NCBI GenBank assembly: GCA_946480995.1
Contig: CAMLMF010000044.1
Coordinates: forward strand, 1 to 10,623
DNA length: 10,623 nt
Direction of reading: 5' to 3'
Origin: an uncultured Bdellovibrio sp.
GTDB lineage: Bacteria; Bdellovibrionota; Bdellovibrionia; Bdellovibrionales; Bdellovibrionaceae
Part shown: in pieces, positions 1 to 6,075 of the stretch
Layout of the letters: each line of letters begins with the position of its first letter
How positions within the stretch are numbered: the stretch's first letter is position 1
Position numbers and translations under genes: made by a program
The notes under the pieces: generated by a model
Databases searched by the model: none
The model's input: only the letters and a program-made list of their open reading frames with translations
Told to the model about the DNA's origin: nothing

Positions 1-547
1 ATCTATTAAGCATCCCAGTGAAACGACTCCGTCTGGTTATGTCTGGGAACAAGCTTGGGTGCAAAATAAAGCAGGATTTAAGTTTCACAACTGGTATGGT
101 TTTGGCGCTGTGAATGTAGATGGAGCTGTTGCGCTTGCAAAGTCTTACAATTCTTCTTTTGGCAATCTTGTTGAATCCAATTGGGCTGATGAAAATACAG
201 GATTGAGTCTGGCGATTCCTGATAACAGTGCCACGGGCGTCAGTGATACTCTTAATGTCAGTACAAATCTTAAAATTGAGGCCGTACAAATTAAAGTGTG
301 GGTGACCCATGCAAATATTGCGGATTTAGCCTTGGAGTTGACATCACCCGGGGGCACAAAAAGTATTGTGGTGAATTTGAATAATTCTTTGCGCGGTATT
401 AACAATTACCAAGGGGAAGTTTTTTTAAGTAATGCTTTCTATCAGGAAATGTCGCAAGGGAATTGGACCTTGAAAGTGGTCGATGGCAAAGCAACGAACT
501 CAGGGACGCTGACACGTTGGTCTTTGAATTTTACCGGCAGCTACTAA
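1..547 (+). CDS. C-terminal part of secreted S8 (subtilisin-like) serine protease with P-domain, 5' end outside window
   Basis: The reading frame is open from the left edge (first full codon at base 2) to TAA at 545-547, giving 181 visible residues. Residues 29-46 (HNWYGFGAVNVDGAVALA) match the end of a subtilase catalytic domain, where a 'GxGxVNxxxAV' helix follows the active-site serine. Residues from about 70 to 181 fit a P/proprotein-convertase domain: a beta-rich fold with an NTG-L-IPD start, a 'VWVTHANIADLALELTSPGGT' core and an end of the type 'GNWTLKVVDGKATNSGTLTRWSLNF'. In kexin-like and bacterial S8 proteases this domain stabilises the catalytic domain. The catalytic Asp, His and Ser and any signal peptide lie upstream of the window. 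A GTG at 59 could be read as a start, but it falls inside the conserved domain, so it is an internal codon. The product is probably exported, and a role in extracellular or prey-protein degradation is inference only. The gene converges on the lipoprotein gene with no bases between the stops. Confidence 0.85.
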   Translation, partial: SIKHPSETTPSGYVWEQAWVQNKAGFKFHNWYGFGAVNVDGAVALAKSYNSSFGNLVESNWADENTGLSLAIPDNSATGVSDTLNVSTNLKIEAVQIKVWVTHANIADLALELTSPGGTKSIVVNLNNSLRGINNYQGEVFLSNAFYQEMSQGNWTLKVVDGKATNSGTLTRWSLNFTGSY

Positions 548-557
548 TTAGTTGCCG
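535..557. terminator. Hairpin spanning two abutting convergent stop codons, possible bidirectional terminator
   Basis: Bases 535-543 (CGGCAGCTA) and 549-557 (TAGTTGCCG) form a 9-bp stem around the 5-nt loop CTAAT. In plus-strand RNA the stem has one G-U pair. In minus-strand RNA that pair becomes a C-A mismatch, so the structure is stronger for the protease transcript. The loop and adjoining stem contain the TAA of the protease gene and the TTA complement of the lipoprotein stop. No run of T follows on either strand, so it is not a canonical intrinsic terminator. It may instead block 3' exonuclease or reduce read-through. Confidence 0.4.
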
Positions 558-1711
558 ATAAACATTGACGAGATACATCTTGTTTCTAAATTGCCTGGAT
601 AAAAAGTTGTATTGTTCGCACGATTAAACTTTTTTGTCGTAGGATCATAGCTAAATTTTTCAATATTGTAGGGCACATTTCCGGTCGTAAAGTTGTTCGT
701 GACTGAACCCCCGGTTGCGACGTAAAGATAGCCGTTTAGATCATCCCAAACCATCGCGGAAGCCCCGTAAATGACCCCAGGATTTTCATAAGAATTTACT
801 GTATCGCTAATGATATTCGAAGTTGCGGCATCATCGACGGCGTAGGTGTGGATTGAGTTTAGTAAAGAAGCATTTGTCCCCGCATAGGATACGGCCAGGC
901 GTTTAAACGCACTCATATAAACTGAACTTGTCGGGTAAGCCGTGGCAGCGACGGTTGATTGATCATCCAAGCAGCCGGTTGTTCCGTTCCAACCAATGTC
1001 TCCAGAGATAACACCGATACGATTGCTAGTGGCGCTGGAAGCGTTCAGGGAATGTGTGTAGATAATATTGTAACCCGAAGTGGTTGTCGCCGTAGGGTAT
1101 GTCAAAAGAGACGTGATATTGACAGTTGTGCCCGCACAGGCGCCGCCCGGTAAATTCACCCAAGCATTGGTGCCATTGCCTGCGCGACGATTTTTACCCA
1201 AATCCATTTTTTCGATCGCTGTCGTGCGACTTACTAAAAAGCCATCCGGAACTGAGATCAAGTATTTAGCTACGGATTGCAAGATGCCAATCGGGGCTGT
1301 TGCGGATGTGTTGCTGTAAAAGCTTTGGCGTTCGCCAGAAATTTTCTTTTCAATCAATTCGATACGACGCTGACCGGAGTGTTCCAGTAAAACCATCATT
1401 CGAGTGCTGTCATAATCGGCGATACTGACCGGAGTCGTGCCAGAAGCTTCTGTCGCTTTGGTGAAGTCCGCCACGCGCCCTTCATAGACGCCCGTTTGCA
1501 GGTTTACTTTAAAAATAATATTAGATGCGGTTGCAGCAGCATACGTGGTGTTACCAGTGCCGGAGTAGCAAGCGCCCGTTGCCACGTAAAGGTAACGAGT
1601 TTGTTGTGCTGTTGACGGAGACTCAGTGGAATCCTTTTCTTGCGGCTGGGGCTGACAGGCGCTCAGAGCGATCATGAAACTTATTACTGAAAAGTACTTC
1701 GTTGGTCTCAT
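548..1711 (-). CDS. Secreted lipoprotein of unknown function, possible beta-propeller
   Basis: The 387-residue product starts with a lipoprotein signal peptide: MRPTKYF, a hydrophobic stretch, then the lipobox L-S-A-C with the lipidated Cys at residue 19. Gln at +2 suggests sorting to the outer membrane by the E. coli rule. Residues 20-38 are a Ser/Thr/Gln/Pro-rich tether. The rest is rich in Thr, Ser, Asn, Ala and Gly with no charged catalytic cluster. The motif YLYVATG occurs twice, at about 40-46 and 328-334, each followed by an aromatic or isoleucine-rich strand ending in a K-F/V pattern. This suggests blade repeats of a closed propeller, which is inference. Cysteines at about 48, 193, 248 and 379 could form periplasmic disulfides. 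The ATG at 1711 is supported by AGGAG (plus 1717-1721) 5 nt upstream. I do not recognise a named family and propose no function. Confidence 0.8.
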   Translation of the reverse strand: MRPTKYFSVISFMIALSACQPQPQEKDSTESPSTAQQTRYLYVATGACYSGTGNTTYAAATASNIIFKVNLQTGVYEGRVADFTKATEASGTTPVSIADYDSTRMMVLLEHSGQRRIELIEKKISGERQSFYSNTSATAPIGILQSVAKYLISVPDGFLVSRTTAIEKMDLGKNRRAGNGTNAWVNLPGGACAGTTVNITSLLTYPTATTTSGYNIIYTHSLNASSATSNRIGVISGDIGWNGTTGCLDDQSTVAATAYPTSSVYMSAFKRLAVSYAGTNASLLNSIHTYAVDDAATSNIISDTVNSYENPGVIYGASAMVWDDLNGYLYVATGGSVTNNFTTGNVPYNIEKFSYDPTTKKFNRANNTTFYPGNLETRCISSMFIGN

Positions 1712-1758
1712 CTGTTCTCCTACATACTACAAAGTAAACATCGGAGACTTGTTAAAGG

Positions 1759-1779
1759 TTCTTGATCATGAATCAAGAA
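1759..1779. promoter_or_regulatory. Perfect 8-bp inverted repeat upstream of the lipoprotein gene
   Basis: TTCTTGAT (1759-1766), a 5-nt spacer CATGA, and ATCAAGAA (1772-1779) form a perfect inverted repeat in the 98-nt gap between the pilZ stop and the lipoprotein start. It lies 48-68 nt upstream of the lipoprotein ATG, a usual place for an operator, and about 30 nt downstream of the pilZ stop, where it could instead fold in the pilZ mRNA tail. The stem is AT-rich and no T-run follows on either strand, so a terminator role is weak. No convincing -35/-10 pair could be placed in the gap. Confidence 0.35.
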
Positions 1780-1809
1780 ATCTGGACTGAATGAAGTCAA
1801 ACGTCGAGG

Positions 1810-2625
1810 CTAGCCTGCGGATTTGCGGACCTGCTCTTGGTGCTCAAGATAGGCACGCAATAAAGAGTCCAGGCGTTCCGTCATCTGGACGTCCTGTTCG
1901 ATGAACATCAGACGACGGGAATGGGTCATATCACCAAGAATTTTTGCGCGAAAGAGCAAGCGCGATTTTGTTGGATCTTTTTCGAAAGGATTTACGATGA
2001 TTAAATCAAACGGCTTGTTTAAAAAATCTCGGGGTAAATCATCTTCAAGCATGGTTCCGCTTAAGGAGATATTTTTGGAATAGGTTCGAAACGAGCGAAC
2101 TTTGGAAACCAGGACAACTTCGATCTTTAAATTAAGGCGAGTATGGCGACGTTGTTCTTGTCCCGTAACGCTTTTTGAAAAATCATTTTTTTGTTCTACG
2201 GGAATACTTTTAACTTTTCGAACTTGCGATAAATCTAATTGTTCACCGAAAAATTCTTCGTCGTAAAAGCCGCCAATTTCTTGAGGCTTCAGAGGACCCT
2301 CGTCCAAAGCGACTTGGGTATAAGGGTTTTCAGATTCAGGGGTCATCGTGTTTATTGTGACCGTGATTGTTTTGGTTTTTTCTGATTCAGAGCTGCGGAC
2401 TTGTGGTTCCGGCGGGCGCTGTGCCACGAAATATTTTTGCTCAGAGGCTAGGAATTTGCGCACGCAAACCCACTCATCCCAACCCGGAGTCCAAATAAAA
2501 TAACGACCTGATTTTTTTGATGAAAGTGAAAGCAGAGTCACTTGCGCTTGCACCACAGACATTGGCTTTGTCTGTTTTTTGGTTTCGGCGTCGTAAATGA
2601 TCCAAATCTTTCCGCGGGTTTTCAT
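1810..2625 (-). CDS. PilZ-domain protein (c-di-GMP effector) with N-terminal GYF_2-like domain
   Basis: The product has 271 residues from the ATG at 2625. Residues 6-60 (KIWIIYDAETKK...SGRYFIWTPGWDEWVCVRKF) resemble the GYF_2/DUF4339 fold, a small domain with a 'W-Y' start and a 'vW..GW..W' end. Residues 70-155 form a polar, probably disordered linker. Residues 156-265 are a PilZ domain with both cyclic-di-GMP-binding motifs intact: RxxxR at R159-R163 and NxSxxG at N185-G190. It is therefore likely to bind c-di-GMP; its output partner is unknown. The frame continues five codons upstream to a TTG at 2640, but that TTG has no ribosome-binding site. The ATG at 2625 has AAGGAG just upstream, though only 3-4 nt away. 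It is the third gene after dppD and dppF, with about 51 nt separating it from the dppF stop, so co-transcription is likely. Translation may be controlled by the hairpin at 2624-2656. Confidence 0.85.
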   Translation of the reverse strand: MKTRGKIWIIYDAETKKQTKPMSVVQAQVTLLSLSSKKSGRYFIWTPGWDEWVCVRKFLASEQKYFVAQRPPEPQVRSSESEKTKTITVTINTMTPESENPYTQVALDEGPLKPQEIGGFYDEEFFGEQLDLSQVRKVKSIPVEQKNDFSKSVTGQEQRRHTRLNLKIEVVLVSKVRSFRTYSKNISLSGTMLEDDLPRDFLNKPFDLIIVNPFEKDPTKSRLLFRAKILGDMTHSRRLMFIEQDVQMTERLDSLLRAYLEHQEQVRKSAG

Positions 2626-2656
2626 AAACTCCTTAAGCAAATCTTAAGGAGTTTAT
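2624..2656 (-). promoter_or_regulatory. Perfect 14-bp hairpin sequestering the pilZ ribosome-binding site and start codon
   Basis: Bases 2624-2637 and 2643-2656 are exact reverse complements (ATAAACTCCTTAAG and CTTAAGGAGTTTAT) around a 5-nt loop. In the minus-strand transcript the upstream arm carries an anti-Shine-Dalgarno CUCCUU. The downstream arm carries AAGGAG, the pilZ ribosome-binding site, and ends with the first two bases of the pilZ AUG. It starts 20 nt after the dppF stop. Only 4 of 14 pairs are G-C, and no U-tract follows, so it looks like a translational switch or RNA thermometer-type element rather than an intrinsic terminator. A DNA operator is also possible. The repeat itself is certain; its function is inferred. 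Confidence 0.65.
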
Positions 2657-2676
2657 CGGAATATTAGGCAGACTCT

Positions 2677-3645
2677 TTATACTCGGATGCAGGCCGCGGG
2701 ATGATCCGGGGCTTTATCTTCCAAAGGTGGGACGATCGTCTTGCAATCTTCAATGGCCACAGGGCAACGAGGATGAAAGTGACAACCCGTCGGTGGATTA
2801 ATTGGTGAAGGCACGTCGCCTGTCAGAATGATACGGTCTTCTTTGCCGCGAGGATCTGGAACAGGGATTGCCGACATCAAGGCTTTTGTATAGGGATGCT
2901 TTGGATTACGGTAAAGCTCTTCAGCATCCGCCATCTCAACGATTTTTCCTAAATACATGACCGCTACTTTAGTTGAAACGTGTTCAACCACTTTAAGGTC
3001 ATGGGCGATAAAGATGTAAGTAAGGCCCAGCTTCTGTTGCAGCTCCATCAAAAGATTGATGACCTGCGCTTGGATTGATACGTCCAAGGCAGAAACAGGC
3101 TCGTCACAGACAATCAATTCAGGATTCACGGCCAAGGCGCGAGCGATGCCGACACGTTGACGTTGACCACCAGAGAACTCATGCGGGTAGCGATTCAAGT
3201 GCTCACGACGAAGACCGACAAGATCGATCAATTCATTGATACGTTCCTGGCGTTCTTTGGCAGAGTTAAAAAGATTATGGATGATGAGTGGCTCTTCTAA
3301 GATCGCACCAATTGTCATGCGCGGATTTAGCGATGCAAAGGGGTCTTGGAAAATGATTTGAATCTTACGGCGCATTTCGCGCAGCTCTTCGCCTTCGATA
3401 TGCGTGATGTCTTTGCCGTTATAAATAATTTTGCCAGAAGTCGTGTCGTGCAAACGCACCAAGCAACGACCTAAAGTGGATTTGCCACAACCAGATTCGC
3501 CCACAAGACCCAATGTTTCGCCCTTGTTCAGAACAAAAGAAATACCTTGAACTGCTTTAACGCTGGCTACTTCACGACTGAAAAGGCCGCCGAAGATTGG
3601 AAAGCTTTTTGTGACGTTTTCAACTGTCAAAAGAGGAGTGCCCAT
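2677..3645 (-). CDS. dppF: Oligo/dipeptide ABC transporter ATP-binding protein, DppF/OppF type
   Basis: The 322-residue product is a complete ABC ATPase that would energise peptide uptake on the cytoplasmic face of the inner membrane. Visible motifs are Walker [10 protein letters not shown] (49-57), Q-loop Q100, signature FSGGQ (157-161), Walker B LIVCDEP with catalytic E182, the D-loop SALD and H-loop H215. The C-terminal oligo_HPY region follows, with four cysteines in the pattern C-x5-C-x6-C-x17-C (288, 294, 301, 319). Such a pattern is reported to hold a [4Fe-4S] cluster in some Dpp/Opp ATPases. The ATG at 3645 follows the dppD stop by one nucleotide, with AGAGG about 9 nt upstream, indicating translational coupling. 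The DppF rather than OppF label, and the substrate (dipeptide, oligopeptide, nickel or other), cannot be settled without the permeases, which are not adjacent. Confidence 0.88.
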   Translation of the reverse strand: MGTPLLTVENVTKSFPIFGGLFSREVASVKAVQGISFVLNKGETLGLVGESGCGKSTLGRCLVRLHDTTSGKIIYNGKDITHIEGEELREMRRKIQIIFQDPFASLNPRMTIGAILEEPLIIHNLFNSAKERQERINELIDLVGLRREHLNRYPHEFSGGQRQRVGIARALAVNPELIVCDEPVSALDVSIQAQVINLLMELQQKLGLTYIFIAHDLKVVEHVSTKVAVMYLGKIVEMADAEELYRNPKHPYTKALMSAIPVPDPRGKEDRIILTGDVPSPINPPTGCHFHPRCPVAIEDCKTIVPPLEDKAPDHPAACIRV

Positions 3646-3646
3646 C

Positions 3647-4633
3647 TTATTTTACCTCTTCAGATAAAGGGTGATAGCAGGCAACTTTGTGAATGCCGCG
3701 TAGGTTTTCAAGATTCGGATACGAAGCGCGACAGTCGTCTTGAGCGTAAGGACAACGGTCAGCAAAGCGACAACCCTTTGGCAGATTGTAAAGACTTGGC
3801 ACCATGCCTTTGATCGTCTTCAACTGGTCTAATTTGTGACCTGTTTCAAAGTGCGGGATAGAATCTAAAAGACCGCGAGTGTAGGGATGTTTTGGACGAT
3901 AGAAAATATCTTCCACAGTTCCGAACTCAACAATGCGACCTGCATACATGACTGCAACTTCTTGGCACATCTCTGCAACCACACCCAAGTCATGGGTGAT
4001 CAAGATCATGCCTGCGCCGAAATCTTTTTGCAGCTTGCGCATTAGATCCAGGATCTGCGCTTGGATTGTTACGTCCAAAGCTGTTGTCGGTTCATCGGCA
4101 ATTAGCAATTCTGGATTACAACTGATCGCCATGGCGATCATCACACGTTGGCGCATACCGCCTGAAAGTTGGTGCGGATATTCGTGGAAACGTTTTTCCG
4201 GAGCTGGGATGCCGACAAGGCGTAACATTTCAATCGCGCGTTCACGTGCTTGAACTTTAGTTAACTCTTTTTGATGAAGCAAAATCGCTTCTTCGATTTG
4301 ATCGCCGATTGTGTAAACGGGATTCAACGAGGTCATTGGTTCTTGGAAGATCATCGCGATTTCGTTACCGCGGATGCTTCTCATTTTATCGTCGGAAAGA
4401 CCTAAAAGATTTTGGCCCTTAAACAGCACCTGACCGTTTTCGATATTTCCAGGTTTTTGAATAAGACGCATGATAGACAACGAGGTTACGGACTTTCCGC
4501 ATCCTGATTCCCCAACGATTCCAAGGGTTTGACCCTTTTTTACGGAAAAGCTGACATCGTCAACGGCGAAAAAAGCACCGTCGTCTGTTTTAAATCGTGT
4601 CTTAAGATTTCGAACCTCTAGAAGATCGCTCAC
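3647..4633 (-). CDS. dppD: Oligo/dipeptide ABC transporter ATP-binding protein, DppD/OppD type
   Basis: The 328-residue product is the partner ATPase of the downstream DppF-like protein; the two are expected to form the heterodimeric motor of a peptide importer. Motifs are Walker [10 protein letters not shown] (41-49), Q-loop Q97, signature LSGGM (156-160), Walker B LLIADEP with E181, SALD-like TALD and H-loop H214. The C-terminal oligo_HPY region has cysteines at 288, 294, 301 and 319, the same spacing as in its neighbour. The start is a GTG at 4633: an in-frame TGA lies three codons upstream (4640-4642), and the resulting N-terminus '[13 protein letters not shown]' matches the family beginning. 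A G-rich stretch (plus 4643-4650 complement) about 10 nt upstream may serve as ribosome-binding site. It is the first gene of the group, behind a likely promoter. The gene preceding it on this strand is an unrelated phosphatase, so this ATPase pair is separated from permease and binding-protein genes within this window. Confidence 0.9.
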   Translation of the reverse strand: MSDLLEVRNLKTRFKTDDGAFFAVDDVSFSVKKGQTLGIVGESGCGKSVTSLSIMRLIQKPGNIENGQVLFKGQNLLGLSDDKMRSIRGNEIAMIFQEPMTSLNPVYTIGDQIEEAILLHQKELTKVQARERAIEMLRLVGIPAPEKRFHEYPHQLSGGMRQRVMIAMAISCNPELLIADEPTTALDVTIQAQILDLMRKLQKDFGAGMILITHDLGVVAEMCQEVAVMYAGRIVEFGTVEDIFYRPKHPYTRGLLDSIPHFETGHKLDQLKTIKGMVPSLYNLPKGCRFADRCPYAQDDCRASYPNLENLRGIHKVACYHPLSEEVK

Positions 4634-4664
4634 TGGAGATCACCCCCGTTTTTGGAAACCTCAT

Positions 4665-4693
4665 CTTATATATTTCACGCCGCCCTGAGGCAA
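4665..4693 (-). promoter_or_regulatory. Likely sigma70-type promoter of the dppD-dppF-pilZ group
   Basis: On the minus strand a -35-like TTGCCT (plus 4688-4693, 4 of 6 to consensus) is followed after 17 nt by TATAAG (plus 4665-4670, 5 of 6). It lies in the 74-nt gap before the dppD GTG and would give a leader of roughly 25 nt. No other candidate in the gap has both boxes. The assignment is by pattern only. Confidence 0.5.
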
Positions 4694-4707
4694 GCCCGAA
4701 TAACGCG

Positions 4708-5367
4708 TCATGTTTTCGTGAGGTTCGCTAAGAGCTCCGAGAGCTCGTGATAGTGTCCTAAAACTCCTCGGGGCTGGTACTGTTTTAAGAGGTTAACAGA
4801 GGTGTAACCAAAACCGATGGCGATAGAGGGGACACCCGCATTCAGAGCCGATAAAACATCGGGAATTCCATCACCAATCATAAAGGTGTTTTCCGGCGTA
4901 TGGCCGGCAAGTTTCATCGTGGTTCTTAAAGGCAGGGGGCTTGGTTTTCGTTCGTCCAAAGAGTCAGCGCCATAGACCTGAACCCATGGGAAACGATCTA
5001 AACCCAGGTGTTGCAAAATTGTTTTTGCCGGTCCTTCGTTTTTATTCGTGATAATCGAAATGGGTCCTTTATAGCTTTGTAAAAAACCTTCCACGCCTGG
5101 ATAAATTTTTGTTTGATTAAGCATTTCTTCTTCGTAAATGCGCAAGAACTCCATTTCAAGCTCGATGATTTCGCTCGGGCTAAGGGCATCGTGAATGAAC
5201 AAGTCAGCCAGTAACTTTTTTAAACCCTCGCCGATATGAGAAATAATAACTTCCGAGCTTAAAGCTTTTTTGCCGTGGTTGCGCAAGGTGCGATTGACCG
5301 CAACTACGATATCCGGAGCCGAATCGATTAAAGTGCCATCTAGATCAAATACAAGAAGTGGTTTCAT
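4708..5367 (-). CDS. HAD-superfamily phosphatase, phosphoglycolate phosphatase (Gph)-like
   Basis: The product has 219 residues from the ATG at 5367. All four HAD motifs are present: DLDGTLIDS with nucleophile D8 and D10, SIITN with T107, K141-P142, and GDGIPD with D166 and D170. The region between motifs I and II is a helical cap (about 18-85) of the type found in phosphoglycolate phosphatase and beta-phosphoglucomutase relatives, and the length fits Gph. Family knowledge gives hydrolysis of 2-phosphoglycolate from DNA-repair or oxygenase by-products, but cap-type HAD enzymes vary widely in substrate, so the specific reaction is uncertain. The frame can be extended 12 codons to a TTG at 5403, but that start has no ribosome-binding site and would add residues before the usual 'MKPLLVFDLDGTL' beginning. 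The gene is divergent from the O-methyltransferase gene, with 45 nt between the starts. A perfect TATAAT (plus 5444-5449, minus strand) about 80 nt upstream lacks a good -35. Confidence 0.82.
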   Translation of the reverse strand: MKPLLVFDLDGTLIDSAPDIVVAVNRTLRNHGKKALSSEVIISHIGEGLKKLLADLFIHDALSPSEIIELEMEFLRIYEEEMLNQTKIYPGVEGFLQSYKGPISIITNKNEGPAKTILQHLGLDRFPWVQVYGADSLDERKPSPLPLRTTMKLAGHTPENTFMIGDGIPDVLSALNAGVPSIAIGFGYTSVNLLKQYQPRGVLGHYHELSELLANLTKT

Positions 5368-5412
5368 GGAAATTATCTTGCCGCTTTTCTCTTTATCCGA
5401 CAATCTCTGGCC

Positions 5413-6072
5413 ATGCGTGATGCAGTATTAAATAATAAAGAAAATTATATGAACTCTTTACTGGCTGGCGAAGACGGGTTGAAACAGCAGTCACGAAAGC
5501 TGGCGGACGAGCTGGGTTTGGGGCGTATCAGTATTTCCCCGGCCGAAGCACAATTGATTCAAACTTTGGTGCGTTTGCATGGCTGCCGCAAGTTTGTCGA
5601 AATCGGGACCTTAACAGGCTTATCTGCACAATACATTTTTTCAGCTTTACCCGACGGCGGGGAGCTATGGACTTTAGAAAAAGATCCTAAGCATGGAGAG
5701 ATGGCCTCTTCGGTTTTTGCGCAAATTGAGCAAAGTAAAAAGAAAATCAATTTGGTTCTGGGTGATGCCCGTGTCGAGTTAGAAAAACTTTCTGCCCTGG
5801 GACCTTTTGATGGAGTCTTTATCGATGGTAACAAGGCAGCTTATTTCGATTATCTGACTTGGGCCGAAGCAAACCTGCGTCCCGGGGGCTTGATCTTGGC
5901 TGATAATATTTTTCTGAGCGGCGCTGTGTGGGGAGAGTCAACCACGCAAAAATTTTCTGACAAACAAATCAAAATCATGCGGGAGTTCAACCAGCGTCTT
6001 GCGGATCCGAATCTTTATGAGGCAGCGATCGTACCTAGCTATGAAGGTTTGTATGTGGCGGTTAAAAAGTAA
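5413..6072 (+). CDS. Class I SAM-dependent, metal-dependent O-methyltransferase (catechol/caffeoyl-CoA O-methyltransferase-like family)
   Basis: The 219-residue product matches the Methyltransf_3 (PF01596) family in length and motif order. Residues 41-50 (ISPAEAQLIQ) are the conserved lead-in helix, 61-72 (FVEIGTLTGLSA) form the SAM-binding motif I, and E90-D91 sits at the end of beta-2. GDA at 117-119 is followed by FIDGNKAAY (136-144), with D138 and then D164-N165 (ILADN) as the expected divalent-metal ligands. It should transfer a methyl group from SAM to a hydroxyl of a catechol-like small molecule; the natural substrate in bacteria is generally unknown. The ATG at 5413 lacks an obvious ribosome-binding site. 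An internal ATG at 5452 has weak AAAGAAAA upstream, but starting there would lose a helix (NNKENYMNSLL) that aligns with the family. The gene is the only complete plus-strand gene here, and its stop lies 3 nt from that of the convergent neighbour. Confidence 0.88.
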   Translation: MRDAVLNNKENYMNSLLAGEDGLKQQSRKLADELGLGRISISPAEAQLIQTLVRLHGCRKFVEIGTLTGLSAQYIFSALPDGGELWTLEKDPKHGEMASSVFAQIEQSKKKINLVLGDARVELEKLSALGPFDGVFIDGNKAAYFDYLTWAEANLRPGGLILADNIFLSGAVWGESTTQKFSDKQIKIMREFNQRLADPNLYEAAIVPSYEGLYVAVKK

Positions 6073-6075
6073 TTT

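Noticed and set aside
959..1319. Two overlapping plus-strand frames antisense to the lipoprotein gene
   Set aside because: Low-complexity, Cys/Arg-rich translations opposite a gene with a clear signal peptide and ribosome-binding site.
2626..2640. TTG at 2640 as the pilZ start
   Set aside because: It lies in the hairpin loop with a pyrimidine-rich stretch upstream instead of a ribosome-binding site, while the ATG at 2625 is preceded by AAGGAG.
3547..3813. Plus-strand frame of 88 codons across the dppF-dppD junction
   Set aside because: It lies wholly antisense to two clear ABC ATPase genes, has no recognisable product, and is best explained as a shadow frame.
5368..5403. TTG at 5403 as the HAD phosphatase start
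   Set aside because: No ribosome-binding site, and it would add 12 residues before the usual start of the HAD nucleophile strand.
5368..5412. Divergent promoters in the 45-nt gap between the phosphatase and O-methyltransferase genes
   Set aside because: Promoters must lie here or in the adjoining coding sequence, but no pair of -35 and -10 boxes with proper spacing could be made out on either strand.
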